A stretch of 42,288 nt of DNA from Sedimenticola sp. (GTDB taxonomy: Bacteria; Pseudomonadota; Gammaproteobacteria; Chromatiales; Chromatiaceae): assembly GCA_026196475.1 (NCBI GenBank), contig JAPHTA010000070.1:1-42288 (forward strand), read 5' to 3'. The notes beneath the pieces were generated by a model that did not search any database, was not told where the DNA came from, and saw only the letters and a program-made list of their open reading frames with translations. Each line of letters starts with the position of its first letter. The first letter of the stretch is position 1. The position numbers and the translations under genes are program-made. This document shows positions 8,715-17,508 of the stretch, piece after piece.

Positions 8715-8848
8715 TCCCGGTGTGTGCTTCGGGAAATATTATCCGTTTCAATATCGATAAATTAGGAAGCGCTAAAATTATTCCCCCTTTGCAAGCGTTT
8801 TATGCTATAAACTGAGTTTATTGCCAACTCTTTTTGTGGGGATATGAC

Positions 8849-9763
8849 ATGGCAGATCGCAGACTCCAGGTGTTCCATACTGTTGCCCGGTTGCTCAGCT
8901 TTACCAAGGCGGCGGAGTCCCTCCACATGACCCAGCCGGCGGTGACCTTTCAGGTCAGGCAGCTGGAGGACTACTTCAATACGCGGCTGTTTGATCGCAC
9001 CCATAATCGCATCAGCCTTACCGAGGCGGGCGCCCATGTCTACGAGTACGCGGCCAGGATCTTCGAGCTCTACGGCGAGATGGAGAACTCGGTTCGTGCC
9101 ATGACCGGCGAGATCAGCGGTTCCTTGACCATCGGTGCCAGCACCACCATCGCCGAGTACATGCTGCCGGCGCTGCTCGGTGACTTCAAAGTGAAGTATC
9201 CGGAGGTGAACATACATCTGAAGGTCTCCAACACCGAGGGTATCGTATCGATGGTGGAGAATAACGCCATCGACCTGGGCGTGGTCGAGGCGCCGGTGCA
9301 AAACAAGAACCTGGTGGTGGAGATCTGCAAGGCCGACCAGCTGGTGGCGATCGTTCCGCCTAATCATCCGGAGGCCAAGCGGACCTCGCTGAGCTATGAA
9401 GACCTGGTGAAGTACCCGTTTATCTGCAGGGAAGAGGGGTCCGGTACCCGGGAAGTAATCAACGAGTATCTCTCGCAGGTGAAGGATGCGGCCAGCGACC
9501 TGAAGGTTTCCATGGAGCTGGGCAGCCCGGAGGCTGTCAAAGGTGCGGTCGAGGCTGGCATGGGGATTTCCGTGGTCTCCCGTGCAACCATTCAGAAAGA
9601 GCTGAAACTGGGCACGCTGGTGGCGATCAACCTCGATCCCGTTCTCGAACGCCCCTTCTCCTTCGTGCATCAAAAGCAGAAGTTCCGGGCCCGGGTCATG
9701 GATGAGTTGCTGGAGTTTGCCCAGAAATACTGCGAAGAGCACAAGAACGACTGCATCGACTGA
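8849..9763 (+). CDS. LysR family transcriptional regulator
   Basis: MADRRLQVFHTVARLLSFTKAAESLHMTQPAVTFQVRQLEDYFNTRLFDRT HTH; PBP2-like effector domain. Confidence 0.95.
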   Translation: MADRRLQVFHTVARLLSFTKAAESLHMTQPAVTFQVRQLEDYFNTRLFDRTHNRISLTEAGAHVYEYAARIFELYGEMENSVRAMTGEISGSLTIGASTTIAEYMLPALLGDFKVKYPEVNIHLKVSNTEGIVSMVENNAIDLGVVEAPVQNKNLVVEICKADQLVAIVPPNHPEAKRTSLSYEDLVKYPFICREEGSGTREVINEYLSQVKDAASDLKVSMELGSPEAVKGAVEAGMGISVVSRATIQKELKLGTLVAINLDPVLERPFSFVHQKQKFRARVMDELLEFAQKYCEEHKNDCID

Positions 9764-9765
9764 TC

Positions 9766-10170
9766 ATGCTGCTACCCAAGCAGAGACGCTCGGCGGATCG
9801 GGAAAAATTGCTGGAGTGTTACAATTCACTTCCACGGGAGGAGAAGGTCACCCTGTTGAAGTTCGCGCAGTTTCTGGCCCGGCAGCAGGGGGAGGATGCC
9901 GATCTCCCTGAGCGTGAAGAGCCGGTAAATCTTGAGCCCAGGCCGATTCCCAAACCCGACAACGAGACCGTGGTTGGCGCTATCAAGCGACTCTCGGCCA
10001 GTTACCACATGCTGGAAAAATCGGAGTTGTTGACCGAGACCTCGTCCCTGATGACCGCCCACATCATGCATGGCCGGGATGCGGATGAAGTTATCGAGGA
10101 GCTGGAAGCGCTCTTTATCCGTTATCATGCCGCCTTCGTGGAGAAGCACCGGGCGGACCCGGATGAATAA
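9766..10170 (+). CDS. Hypothetical protein (134 aa), likely co-transcribed with the LysR gene
   Basis: Starts 2 bp after the lysR stop; no domain recognised. Confidence 0.65.
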   Translation: MLLPKQRRSADREKLLECYNSLPREEKVTLLKFAQFLARQQGEDADLPEREEPVNLEPRPIPKPDNETVVGAIKRLSASYHMLEKSELLTETSSLMTAHIMHGRDADEVIEELEALFIRYHAAFVEKHRADPDE

Positions 10171-10186
10171 GGGGCAGGCATAACAG

Positions 10187-11245
10187 ATGCGGTTACTGAC
10201 AGACTGGTTCAAGCGGCACTTTTCCGACCCCGAGGTTATCTTCCTGGCGCTGTTTCTGCTGATCAGCTTCGTGGTGATTATCACCATGGGCGAGATGCTG
10301 GCACCGGTGCTGGCGAGCCTGGTAATCGCCTATCTTCTGGAGGGGCTGGTAGGAAAGATCCAGCGCATGGGGATGCCGCGCTTCTCCGCCGTGCTGATCG
10401 TGTTTATTGCCTTCCTGTTATTCGTCACCCTGATCCTGTTTGTCCTGATGCCGGAATTGTCCAGGCAGGTGACCCAGCTGTTCCAGCAGATTCCGTCCAT
10501 GATTGCGGAGGGACAGCGTCTTCTGCTGGTGCTGCCGGAGCGTTACCCGGAACTGATCTCGGCCCAGCAGGTGCGGGAAATCATTACTATCATCCAGCGT
10601 GAGATAGCCGCTTTCGGCCAGCAGGTGCTCTCCATCTCGCTCTCTTCGGTGGTCGGCCTGATAACCATCCTGGTCTACCTGATCCTGATGCCGCTGCTGG
10701 TCTTTTTCTTTCTCAAGGACAAGAAGATACTGGTCGAGTGGATGCTCGGATTCCTGCCCAGAGAGCGCAAATTCGCCGACACGGTGTGGCGGGACATGGA
10801 TGAGCAGATTGCCAACTACGTGCGTGGCAAGTTCTGGGAGGTGATGATTGTCGGATCGGTCAGTTTCGTGACCTTTACCTTCATGGGGCTGCAGTACGCC
10901 ATGCTGCTGGCGGTACTGGTGGGGCTTTCGGTCATCATCCCCTATATCGGTGCCGCCGTGGTCACCTTTCCGGTGCTGCTCATCGCCTGGTTCCAGTGGG
11001 GCTGGGGCAACGATTTCATCTGGCTAAGCGTGGCCTACTTCGTGATCCAGGCGCTGGACGGGAATGTCCTGGTGCCGCTGCTTTTTTCCGAAGTGGTGAA
11101 CCTGCATCCGGTTGCCATCATCGTGGCAATCCTGGTGTTCGGCGGATTATGGGGTTTTTGGGGCGTGTTTTTCGCCATACCCCTGGCAACCCTGGTGCAG
11201 GCGGTGATCCGCTCCTGGCCAAACAAGATACTGCCCTCGGGGTGA
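10187..11245 (+). CDS. AI-2E transporter/PerM family permease
   Basis: Multi-TM; ISLSSVVGLITILVYLILMPLLVFFFLKDKKIL ... VVNLHPVAIIVAILVFGGLWGFWGVFFAIPLATLVQAVI. Confidence 0.93.
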   Translation: MRLLTDWFKRHFSDPEVIFLALFLLISFVVIITMGEMLAPVLASLVIAYLLEGLVGKIQRMGMPRFSAVLIVFIAFLLFVTLILFVLMPELSRQVTQLFQQIPSMIAEGQRLLLVLPERYPELISAQQVREIITIIQREIAAFGQQVLSISLSSVVGLITILVYLILMPLLVFFFLKDKKILVEWMLGFLPRERKFADTVWRDMDEQIANYVRGKFWEVMIVGSVSFVTFTFMGLQYAMLLAVLVGLSVIIPYIGAAVVTFPVLLIAWFQWGWGNDFIWLSVAYFVIQALDGNVLVPLLFSEVVNLHPVAIIVAILVFGGLWGFWGVFFAIPLATLVQAVIRSWPNKILPSG

Positions 11246-11262
11246 GGGCAGCCCCGGATTTT

Positions 11263-11451
11263 CTATTTCCCGGTTTTACAGCTGCTAATGCCGAAGGGGA
11301 GATAGGCGGGACACCAGCCGATTGCCGCGGTGAACAGTGGAATAATGCCGATAGCACCCCACCAGTTCTGGGCCGCCACGCCCCAGGCGATCAATCCGAT
11401 TCCCGCCAGCGCGCGGATCACGCGGTCAATACTGCCAACATTTTTCTTCAT
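11263..11451 (-). CDS. DUF2892 (YgaP-like transmembrane) protein
   Basis: MKKNVGSIDRVIRALAGIGLIAWGVAAQNWWGAIGIIPLFTAAIGWCPAYLPFGISSCK. Confidence 0.9.
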   Translation of the reverse strand: MKKNVGSIDRVIRALAGIGLIAWGVAAQNWWGAIGIIPLFTAAIGWCPAYLPFGISSCKTGK

Positions 11452-11533
11452 CGTGAACTCCTGACTGTTCCATTCGTAGGCTGGAGCATCGCTCCATTGT
11501 CATTGAATCCTAGACACTCGCCGCCGGTTTGTC

Positions 11534-11548
11534 TGTGACAAAGTCACA
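11534..11548. promoter_or_regulatory. Crp/Fnr-type palindrome upstream of DUF2892
   Basis: TGTGACaaaGTCACA, perfect 6-bp arms, in the gap between the adjacent crp/fnr-type gene and DUF2892. Spacing is N5 rather than the N6 of canonical CRP. Confidence 0.45.
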
Positions 11549-11562
11549 CAGCCGGTCGCACT

Positions 11563-12243
11563 TCAGTTTTCGTCGCACTTCCGCTTCAGCCCGGCCGGAT
11601 CCACCAACCTGATGGTGCCCCGGGTCACCTGAAGCAGCGTCTCGTGCTCGAAATCCTTGAGGATCCGGCTGACAACTTCTCGTGAGGTGCCCAGCTCGGA
11701 AGCGATGGACTGGTGGGTGACGCGGATCAGGTCGTTTCCCTGGAAGCGTTGACACAGGTAGTTGGCGATCCGCCTGTCCATGCGGCGGAAGGCCACATCC
11801 TCGACCACGCTTATGATATTGGACAGGCGGCTAGCGACCAGGCCAAAGATGTAGTCTCGCCAGGTCGGGGAGGTTGAGAGCCAGTGCTGCACCGAGGCAG
11901 AGGGGATGGCAACTGCGGTGACCGCTGTGTCGCAGATGGCGAACGCGGGGAAGGGGGTGTCGCTGAGGATGCAGGAGGCGGTGAGGATACAGCTCTCTCC
12001 GGTGTCGATACGGTAGAGAGTGATCTCTTTCCCGCTCTCGGCCAGTTTGTAGACCCTGACCGTTCCGTCAAGCAGCAGTGCCAGATGCGTGCAGCCGCTG
12101 CCCTGCTCGCAGACCTGTTGTCCCGGGGCAAGGTGGACCAGGGTGGCCTGTTCAAGGAACTGCTGTTTCAGTTTCTCGTCGGCCTGCTGCAGGAACGGCA
12201 GCGTACGGCAGATCCGGGGCAGTTCATTGGTGGGCAGGGTCAT
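11563..12243 (-). CDS. Crp/Fnr family transcriptional regulator
   Basis: cNMP-binding-like domain plus HTH DLIRVTHQSIASELGTSREVVSRILKDFEHETLLQVTRGTIRLVD. Confidence 0.94.
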   Translation of the reverse strand: MTLPTNELPRICRTLPFLQQADEKLKQQFLEQATLVHLAPGQQVCEQGSGCTHLALLLDGTVRVYKLAESGKEITLYRIDTGESCILTASCILSDTPFPAFAICDTAVTAVAIPSASVQHWLSTSPTWRDYIFGLVASRLSNIISVVEDVAFRRMDRRIANYLCQRFQGNDLIRVTHQSIASELGTSREVVSRILKDFEHETLLQVTRGTIRLVDPAGLKRKCDEN

Positions 12244-12252
12244 GCCGGCGGA

Positions 12253-14640
12253 TCAGCCATCTATGTCACCGGCCAGCCGGGTTGCGGGGGCCAGGTCTGC
12301 AACCTCTCTCCACTCCGGTGCAATAGCATCCGCTTTGGGTACCGATGGCAGCACGCTTCGCGCCCCGGCGGATCGTATTGCTTGCTGCAGGGATTGGATC
12401 TGTTGCGCGCCTGATGTGAGTACTGGTCCAGCCAGGTGAACAAAGTCCGCACCCAGGTAGTCAAGTACCTTGAGTGCAGCGGTTGTCGCCCCGAAGCGCG
12501 ACAGCGACACCCGGATATCCATTTCGTGCAGCTGCTCAAAATGGCGTCTCGCCGCACGCAGATCCTTGCTCAATTCGGCAATTCTGTACTCCAGTACCAG
12601 TCCTGAGCCGACCATCTGCCGTGCGCGCAACCGGTCTCGCAACCAGTCGATAAGGCAGCGCTTGAAGATGGGATCGGCCGCCTGCTGCACGAACAGAGTG
12701 CCCGGCATTCCCTCGGCATGCTCCTGCTGCAGCGTCGACAGGGCCTGTTCAATCAGCCACTGGCTGAGTGCTACGCCAAGCCCGTGTTCTGCAGCCAGAC
12801 CCAGCAGTTCGTTGGAACCGAGATGCTGCCGATCAGAGAGGATCAAGCGGAACTTCATCTCGTGGATAGGGGCGTTATCGTCCCTGGCACGCAGGGTGAC
12901 AAACAGGGGTTGAAGACTGTTTTTCTCTAACGCCTCCCGCAACAGCCGGGGCCATTGGCTGCTGTCAATGCGCCGGTGTTGCTCGCTTTCCGGCAAGGGG
13001 TGACAGGCGATTGTGTCGTTTTCGGCCAGCGCCAGCCGGCTGGCCTCGGTCGCGTTAGCAACCAGGTCGGCAGTGTTTTGAATACGGTTTTCGAATGCTG
13101 CAATGCCAATGGCGGGTGAATAGCGTTCCCCCGCCTCCAGGCTGCGCAAGCGTTGTATCAGCAACCGGGCCAGTTGCCTGATCGACTTCAGGTGCGGGCG
13201 CAGCAGCAGGACGCAGAAGCTGTTCTCATCCATCCGCGCCGCGATGTCCTGCTCTTCGATCGTCTCGCTGACAGCTTTTCCAAGGCTGGCCATGAATCCT
13301 GCACGTACAGCGCCGGGAAGGGGGGCGGCAGGAGGGTGCAGCCTGATATGCAGTACTGCACCGGGCAGTGACTCCTCGTCCGAGGCGGCGGCAATCTCCT
13401 CAAGTTTCTGATAGAAGTGGCGGCGGGTGAAAAGACCGCTTTCCCGATCCCTGGCGGAGGAGTGGCGGTGTCGCCGGTCAAGGGTTCGTGCCCGCTGTAC
13501 CCGGTTACGAATGGTGTTTACCAGGTGGTGCGGACGAATCGGCTTGCTGAGAAAGTCATCCCCCCCCACGCTCAGGGCGTGGAGCTGTTTGTCGGTATCC
13601 AGTTCGCCGGACAGGAACACGATCGGGGTACTCATAAAATCGGGATGTTCCCTGATGATGGTGGTCAACTCGATGCCGTCGGCGTCGGGCATATAGAGGT
13701 CCATCAGGATCAGGTCGGGGCGAAACCGGTCGAGCGCATGCAGAATATCCATCGGGTCGGTGATGACGCTGGTTTGCATGCCGTTTTTTCTGAGTATGGA
13801 TGCCGCAAAATCGCCTTGTGACCGGTCATCCTCAACAATCAGTACCCGGTACTGTTGCGGCCGGGAGGAGCTCAGTTCAGCCACCTTGTCCATCAGGTTG
13901 CGGTTGCTGACAGGCGTGATGAAGTAGGCGTCGATGCCACTTCGCAGCGCCAGAAGGCGTTTCTCCAGGTCCTGGCTCTGGCTCAGGCAGATGATGCCGA
14001 CCTGCCGTTTGTGCAGATCCTGCTGGACTGCCAGTTCCCGGTTCAGCAGCGACATCCGGTTCAGCATCCTGCCGCTGAGGATAAGGACGTCAGGCAACCG
14101 TCTTTGTACTTCACTCTCCAGATCATCAGGACGGCTGAAACCACTCACGCTGTATCCGGTCTCCTGCAGCAGGATGCCGAGACCGGGAGCCAGGTCGTCT
14201 GTCACATCCAGCAGGTAGACCCGTTTTCCGTCCCCGTCTGATTCCCTGCGCCGTTTACCAATCAGTTCCCCTTCGCGCCTGAGTGCCTTGATCAGGTCCC
14301 GCGCCGTCTCGGCATCTTCTCCGCTCGGAGCAGCGTTGGTCTCGATCAGCAGCTTCAGCAACAGTTCCAGGGGGAGGGCGTTCTCGCCCAGACTGGTCAG
14401 GCCATGGCGCCCGCTACCACTGGTCAGACTCTGAAGTCTGCGATAGAGCGACTCCGCCTGGCCCCTGTCCCAGCCCTTGAGGGAGATTCGTTGCCAGTCG
14501 CTGTCTATGGCGGCCAGTCGCTCCGGCAGATGCTGGATGAATGCCTGTTTCAGTTCATCTTTTTGTTGTTCAGGCATGATTCCTGATTCCCGGGGTCGTG
14601 GAGACAACGTAGCGGACAGCTTGCCGGGCGCCGACGTCAC
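12253..14640 (-). CDS. Multi-domain signalling protein: Hpt-like N-terminus, pseudo-REC, canonical REC, degenerate GGDEF, degenerate EAL
   Basis: REC2 LILMDLYMPDADG...VFLSG...SKPI intact; REC1 LILSGRM lacks the Asp; GGDEF site reads MDENSF; EAL site reads EMKFRL; DDFG site reads SRFG. Confidence 0.85.
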   Translation of the reverse strand: MTSAPGKLSATLSPRPRESGIMPEQQKDELKQAFIQHLPERLAAIDSDWQRISLKGWDRGQAESLYRRLQSLTSGSGRHGLTSLGENALPLELLLKLLIETNAAPSGEDAETARDLIKALRREGELIGKRRRESDGDGKRVYLLDVTDDLAPGLGILLQETGYSVSGFSRPDDLESEVQRRLPDVLILSGRMLNRMSLLNRELAVQQDLHKRQVGIICLSQSQDLEKRLLALRSGIDAYFITPVSNRNLMDKVAELSSSRPQQYRVLIVEDDRSQGDFAASILRKNGMQTSVITDPMDILHALDRFRPDLILMDLYMPDADGIELTTIIREHPDFMSTPIVFLSGELDTDKQLHALSVGGDDFLSKPIRPHHLVNTIRNRVQRARTLDRRHRHSSARDRESGLFTRRHFYQKLEEIAAASDEESLPGAVLHIRLHPPAAPLPGAVRAGFMASLGKAVSETIEEQDIAARMDENSFCVLLLRPHLKSIRQLARLLIQRLRSLEAGERYSPAIGIAAFENRIQNTADLVANATEASRLALAENDTIACHPLPESEQHRRIDSSQWPRLLREALEKNSLQPLFVTLRARDDNAPIHEMKFRLILSDRQHLGSNELLGLAAEHGLGVALSQWLIEQALSTLQQEHAEGMPGTLFVQQAADPIFKRCLIDWLRDRLRARQMVGSGLVLEYRIAELSKDLRAARRHFEQLHEMDIRVSLSRFGATTAALKVLDYLGADFVHLAGPVLTSGAQQIQSLQQAIRSAGARSVLPSVPKADAIAPEWREVADLAPATRLAGDIDG

Positions 14641-14784
14641 CGCGTACCTGTATTTGAACGGTTAGCGTAGACTATACCTAAAATGTGATCCTGATCTCTA
14701 GCAGGAGCTCGACTCCTGGAGGTTTCCGGAGAGCCGTCTGGCCGGTAACATCATCGTTGGAAGCGAGTAAACAGTGGACCAGCT

Positions 14785-17508
14785 ATGCCGAAGGTCAGGA
14801 TAAACAGGCGCGAATTGATCAGCATGGAGCGGCTAAGGCTGTTTTACGCGCTCTATCCCTACTGGGCTCTGACAACGCTCCTGTTCGCCGTTCCGGTTTA
14901 CCTGCTTTATCCGGGGAGTCTGAATGATCCGGTTGCCCGGTTGTCCGGCGGTTTGTTCCCGGTGGGGCTGGCGTCTCTGTGGCTCGGTTATGCCTGGCGG
15001 CGCCATCTGCCACAGCTTGAAAGGCGGGGTTGGTGGCACTCCTATCCGTTGCCCCTGGTCCTCCTGGCGGGGCTCTGCTGGGGCGCCATTGCCGGGTTTG
15101 CACTGCCTCTTCACCAGACCGACAACGGGTTGCTGGTTCTGCTCTGTACCGGCGCCAGTGCTCTCCTTTCGGCAATTTTGCTGGCCGGGATCGAGATCGT
15201 GGTGCTGCTCTTTTTTGCCGGATTCCTGGGTGCCCTGCTACTGGTGATCAACCTTGGCGGGGTGTCGCTCTCCAGTGTGGCGGTGGTACTGCTGCTGGCG
15301 GCGGTTGTCAGCCTGGGGATAATTGCCGCGGCGTTTTCACTGTTTTGCGGTATTGTTGCCGGCCTGCGTGCCGGAAAGCAGAATGTCAGCGGAAAGCTGA
15401 ATCTGGCCAGGGAGGTGGCGGAGAACGCCAACATGGCAAAGGGCGAGTTTCTGGCCACCATGAGCCACGAAATCCGCACGCCATTGAATGGTATCGTGCC
15501 GTTGCTTGAGGTGCTGCGGGAAACCCGTCTCGACAGCGAGCAGAGGCAGTTCGTGAATACCGCGCTGAACTCATCCTATCATCTGCTGGGCATCATCAAT
15601 GACATACTGGATTTCTCCAAGATAGAGGCCGGCAAACTGGACCTGGAATCGATCGACCTGAACCTGCGCGAGCTGGTGGAGTCGGTTGCCGCAATGATGG
15701 GAAAGAGCGCCGAACGGCGGGGGCTAAGCCTCGAATACCGGATTGCAGCAGATGTCCCTGTCAGGGTGCAGGGGGACCCGATCCGGCTGCGCCAGATCCT
15801 TACCAACCTGGTCAGCAACGCGATAAAGTTCACCTCGCGCGGCGGGGTGCGGGTGGATATCTCCTGTCGGGATGCGGCTGAACTGCCGCCTGGGATTGTC
15901 TTTGCGGTAAAAGACAGCGGCATCGGGATCAGTGAAGAGGCGCAAGGGAGGCTGTTCCACTCCTTTAACCAGGCGGATGCCTCGACCACCCGCAAGCATG
16001 GCGGGAGCGGCCTCGGACTGGTGATCTGCAAGCGACTGGTCGACCTGATGGGTGGGCGGATCGGTGTTCGATCGGAGATCGGCAGGGGCTCGGTGTTCTG
16101 GTTCGTGGTGCCGTTGCGCCCCTCCCTGCAGGGTTCGCCGGAAGGGAGTGAGTCACAGAAGTATGCGCCTGTTCTGCTGCTGGATGACAATGACCGGACC
16201 GCTGCAAGTGTGGGGCGCTGTCTCGACCAGTGGCATGTGGGATATCAGAGGATCAGTGATCCGGACGACGTGATACCCCGTCTGGGCGAGGCGGTCGCCC
16301 AGGGTGAAGAGCGGCGAATACAGTTGCTGGTGATCAACCGGCGAACGGTTGGCAGACGGCTTGCGCTGCTGCTTGATCAACTGGGTGCAAAACCGGCCCT
16401 GTCCGGGGTGAAGCGACTCTTGCTTGGTGATTTGGTCGGTTCCGCGGAGCGGCTGAAGGTTGATGCCGTTATGCCGGACAGGTTCAGGGAGGTTGATCTG
16501 CAGCGGGTGCTATTGGGCCTGCTGGATCCCATGCCGTCTGCCGGAGTCTTCTCCGGGGCGTACGGAAAAGGACGGGTCAACCAGTTCATACACGCCGACA
16601 ATCAGGGTGATGTGTGGCGGGACAGTACACCGCTCTCGATCGATACCGGGCCACCCCGGGATCAGTTGAGCCGGGTGCGCCTGATGGGTCGGGTACTGAT
16701 CGTTGAAGACAACCTGGTCAATCTGAATGTGGTGCGGAAGATGTTGCTCAGGCTGGACCTGGCCTGTGATGTGGCGCGGGATGGCCTGCAGGCACTGGAG
16801 GCCTTCGATAACGACAGCTATGATCTGCTGCTGATGGATTGCCAGATGCCGCGTATGGATGGCTACGAGGCGACCCGGGCGATCAGGTTACGGGAGGCGA
16901 CCCGGGGGCTATCCAGGGTGCCGGTCATCGCCATGACTGCCAATGTCATGGAGGGTGACCGGCAGCGCTGCCTGGATGCCGGAATGGACGACTACCTTTC
17001 AAAGCCGCTGATGCCCGCAACATTGCGGATGATGCTCTGTCAGTGGCTTCCGCAGCAAACAGACGCCGAAGCCCGGGATTCGTATGATCCGGATACCGGT
17101 CCGGACCCGGCCGTTGACGGGCCTGCCGGGCTCAGCGAGTCGTCCGCTTCGCGGTCCAGACATGCCCTGATCGATCACGAGGTTGTTGAGGAGTTACGAG
17201 AGATCATGGAGGATGAGTTTATCTCCCTGATTCAAAGCTTCCTGCGGACCGCGCCGGGGCAGATTGCTGAAATCGGGTCGGCGCTGCGTGCCGGAGACAG
17301 TGAACGACTGCTTCTGCCTGCCCATTCGCTGAAGTCGGGCAGCGCCAACGTGGGGGCGAGCAGGTTGTCGGAGCATGCCCGGGTGCTGGAACAGGCGGCA
17401 CGGAGCGGCCTGTCGCGAGAATTGACGGATCTACCGGGACCACTTGCGGAGACCTGGCGGTTGACTCGACGGGCGCTTGAAAGGCTATGTGAAAAAGGGA
17501 TGGTATGA
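14785..17508 (+). CDS. Membrane hybrid sensor histidine kinase (TM, HisKA, HATPase, pseudo-REC, REC, Hpt)
   Basis: MSHEIRTPLNGIVPLLEVL H-box; NLVSNAIKFTSRGG N-box; GSGLGLVICKRLV; REC2 LLLMDCQMPRMDG; Hpt PAHSLKSGSANVGA; REC1 phospho-site reads LLVINRR. Confidence 0.95.
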   Translation: MPKVRINRRELISMERLRLFYALYPYWALTTLLFAVPVYLLYPGSLNDPVARLSGGLFPVGLASLWLGYAWRRHLPQLERRGWWHSYPLPLVLLAGLCWGAIAGFALPLHQTDNGLLVLLCTGASALLSAILLAGIEIVVLLFFAGFLGALLLVINLGGVSLSSVAVVLLLAAVVSLGIIAAAFSLFCGIVAGLRAGKQNVSGKLNLAREVAENANMAKGEFLATMSHEIRTPLNGIVPLLEVLRETRLDSEQRQFVNTALNSSYHLLGIINDILDFSKIEAGKLDLESIDLNLRELVESVAAMMGKSAERRGLSLEYRIAADVPVRVQGDPIRLRQILTNLVSNAIKFTSRGGVRVDISCRDAAELPPGIVFAVKDSGIGISEEAQGRLFHSFNQADASTTRKHGGSGLGLVICKRLVDLMGGRIGVRSEIGRGSVFWFVVPLRPSLQGSPEGSESQKYAPVLLLDDNDRTAASVGRCLDQWHVGYQRISDPDDVIPRLGEAVAQGEERRIQLLVINRRTVGRRLALLLDQLGAKPALSGVKRLLLGDLVGSAERLKVDAVMPDRFREVDLQRVLLGLLDPMPSAGVFSGAYGKGRVNQFIHADNQGDVWRDSTPLSIDTGPPRDQLSRVRLMGRVLIVEDNLVNLNVVRKMLLRLDLACDVARDGLQALEAFDNDSYDLLLMDCQMPRMDGYEATRAIRLREATRGLSRVPVIAMTANVMEGDRQRCLDAGMDDYLSKPLMPATLRMMLCQWLPQQTDAEARDSYDPDTGPDPAVDGPAGLSESSASRSRHALIDHEVVEELREIMEDEFISLIQSFLRTAPGQIAEIGSALRAGDSERLLLPAHSLKSGSANVGASRLSEHARVLEQAARSGLSRELTDLPGPLAETWRLTRRALERLCEKGMV

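Noticed and set aside
8762-9742. 326-aa minus-strand ORF opposite lysR
   Set aside because: Shadow ORF with no recognisable domain.
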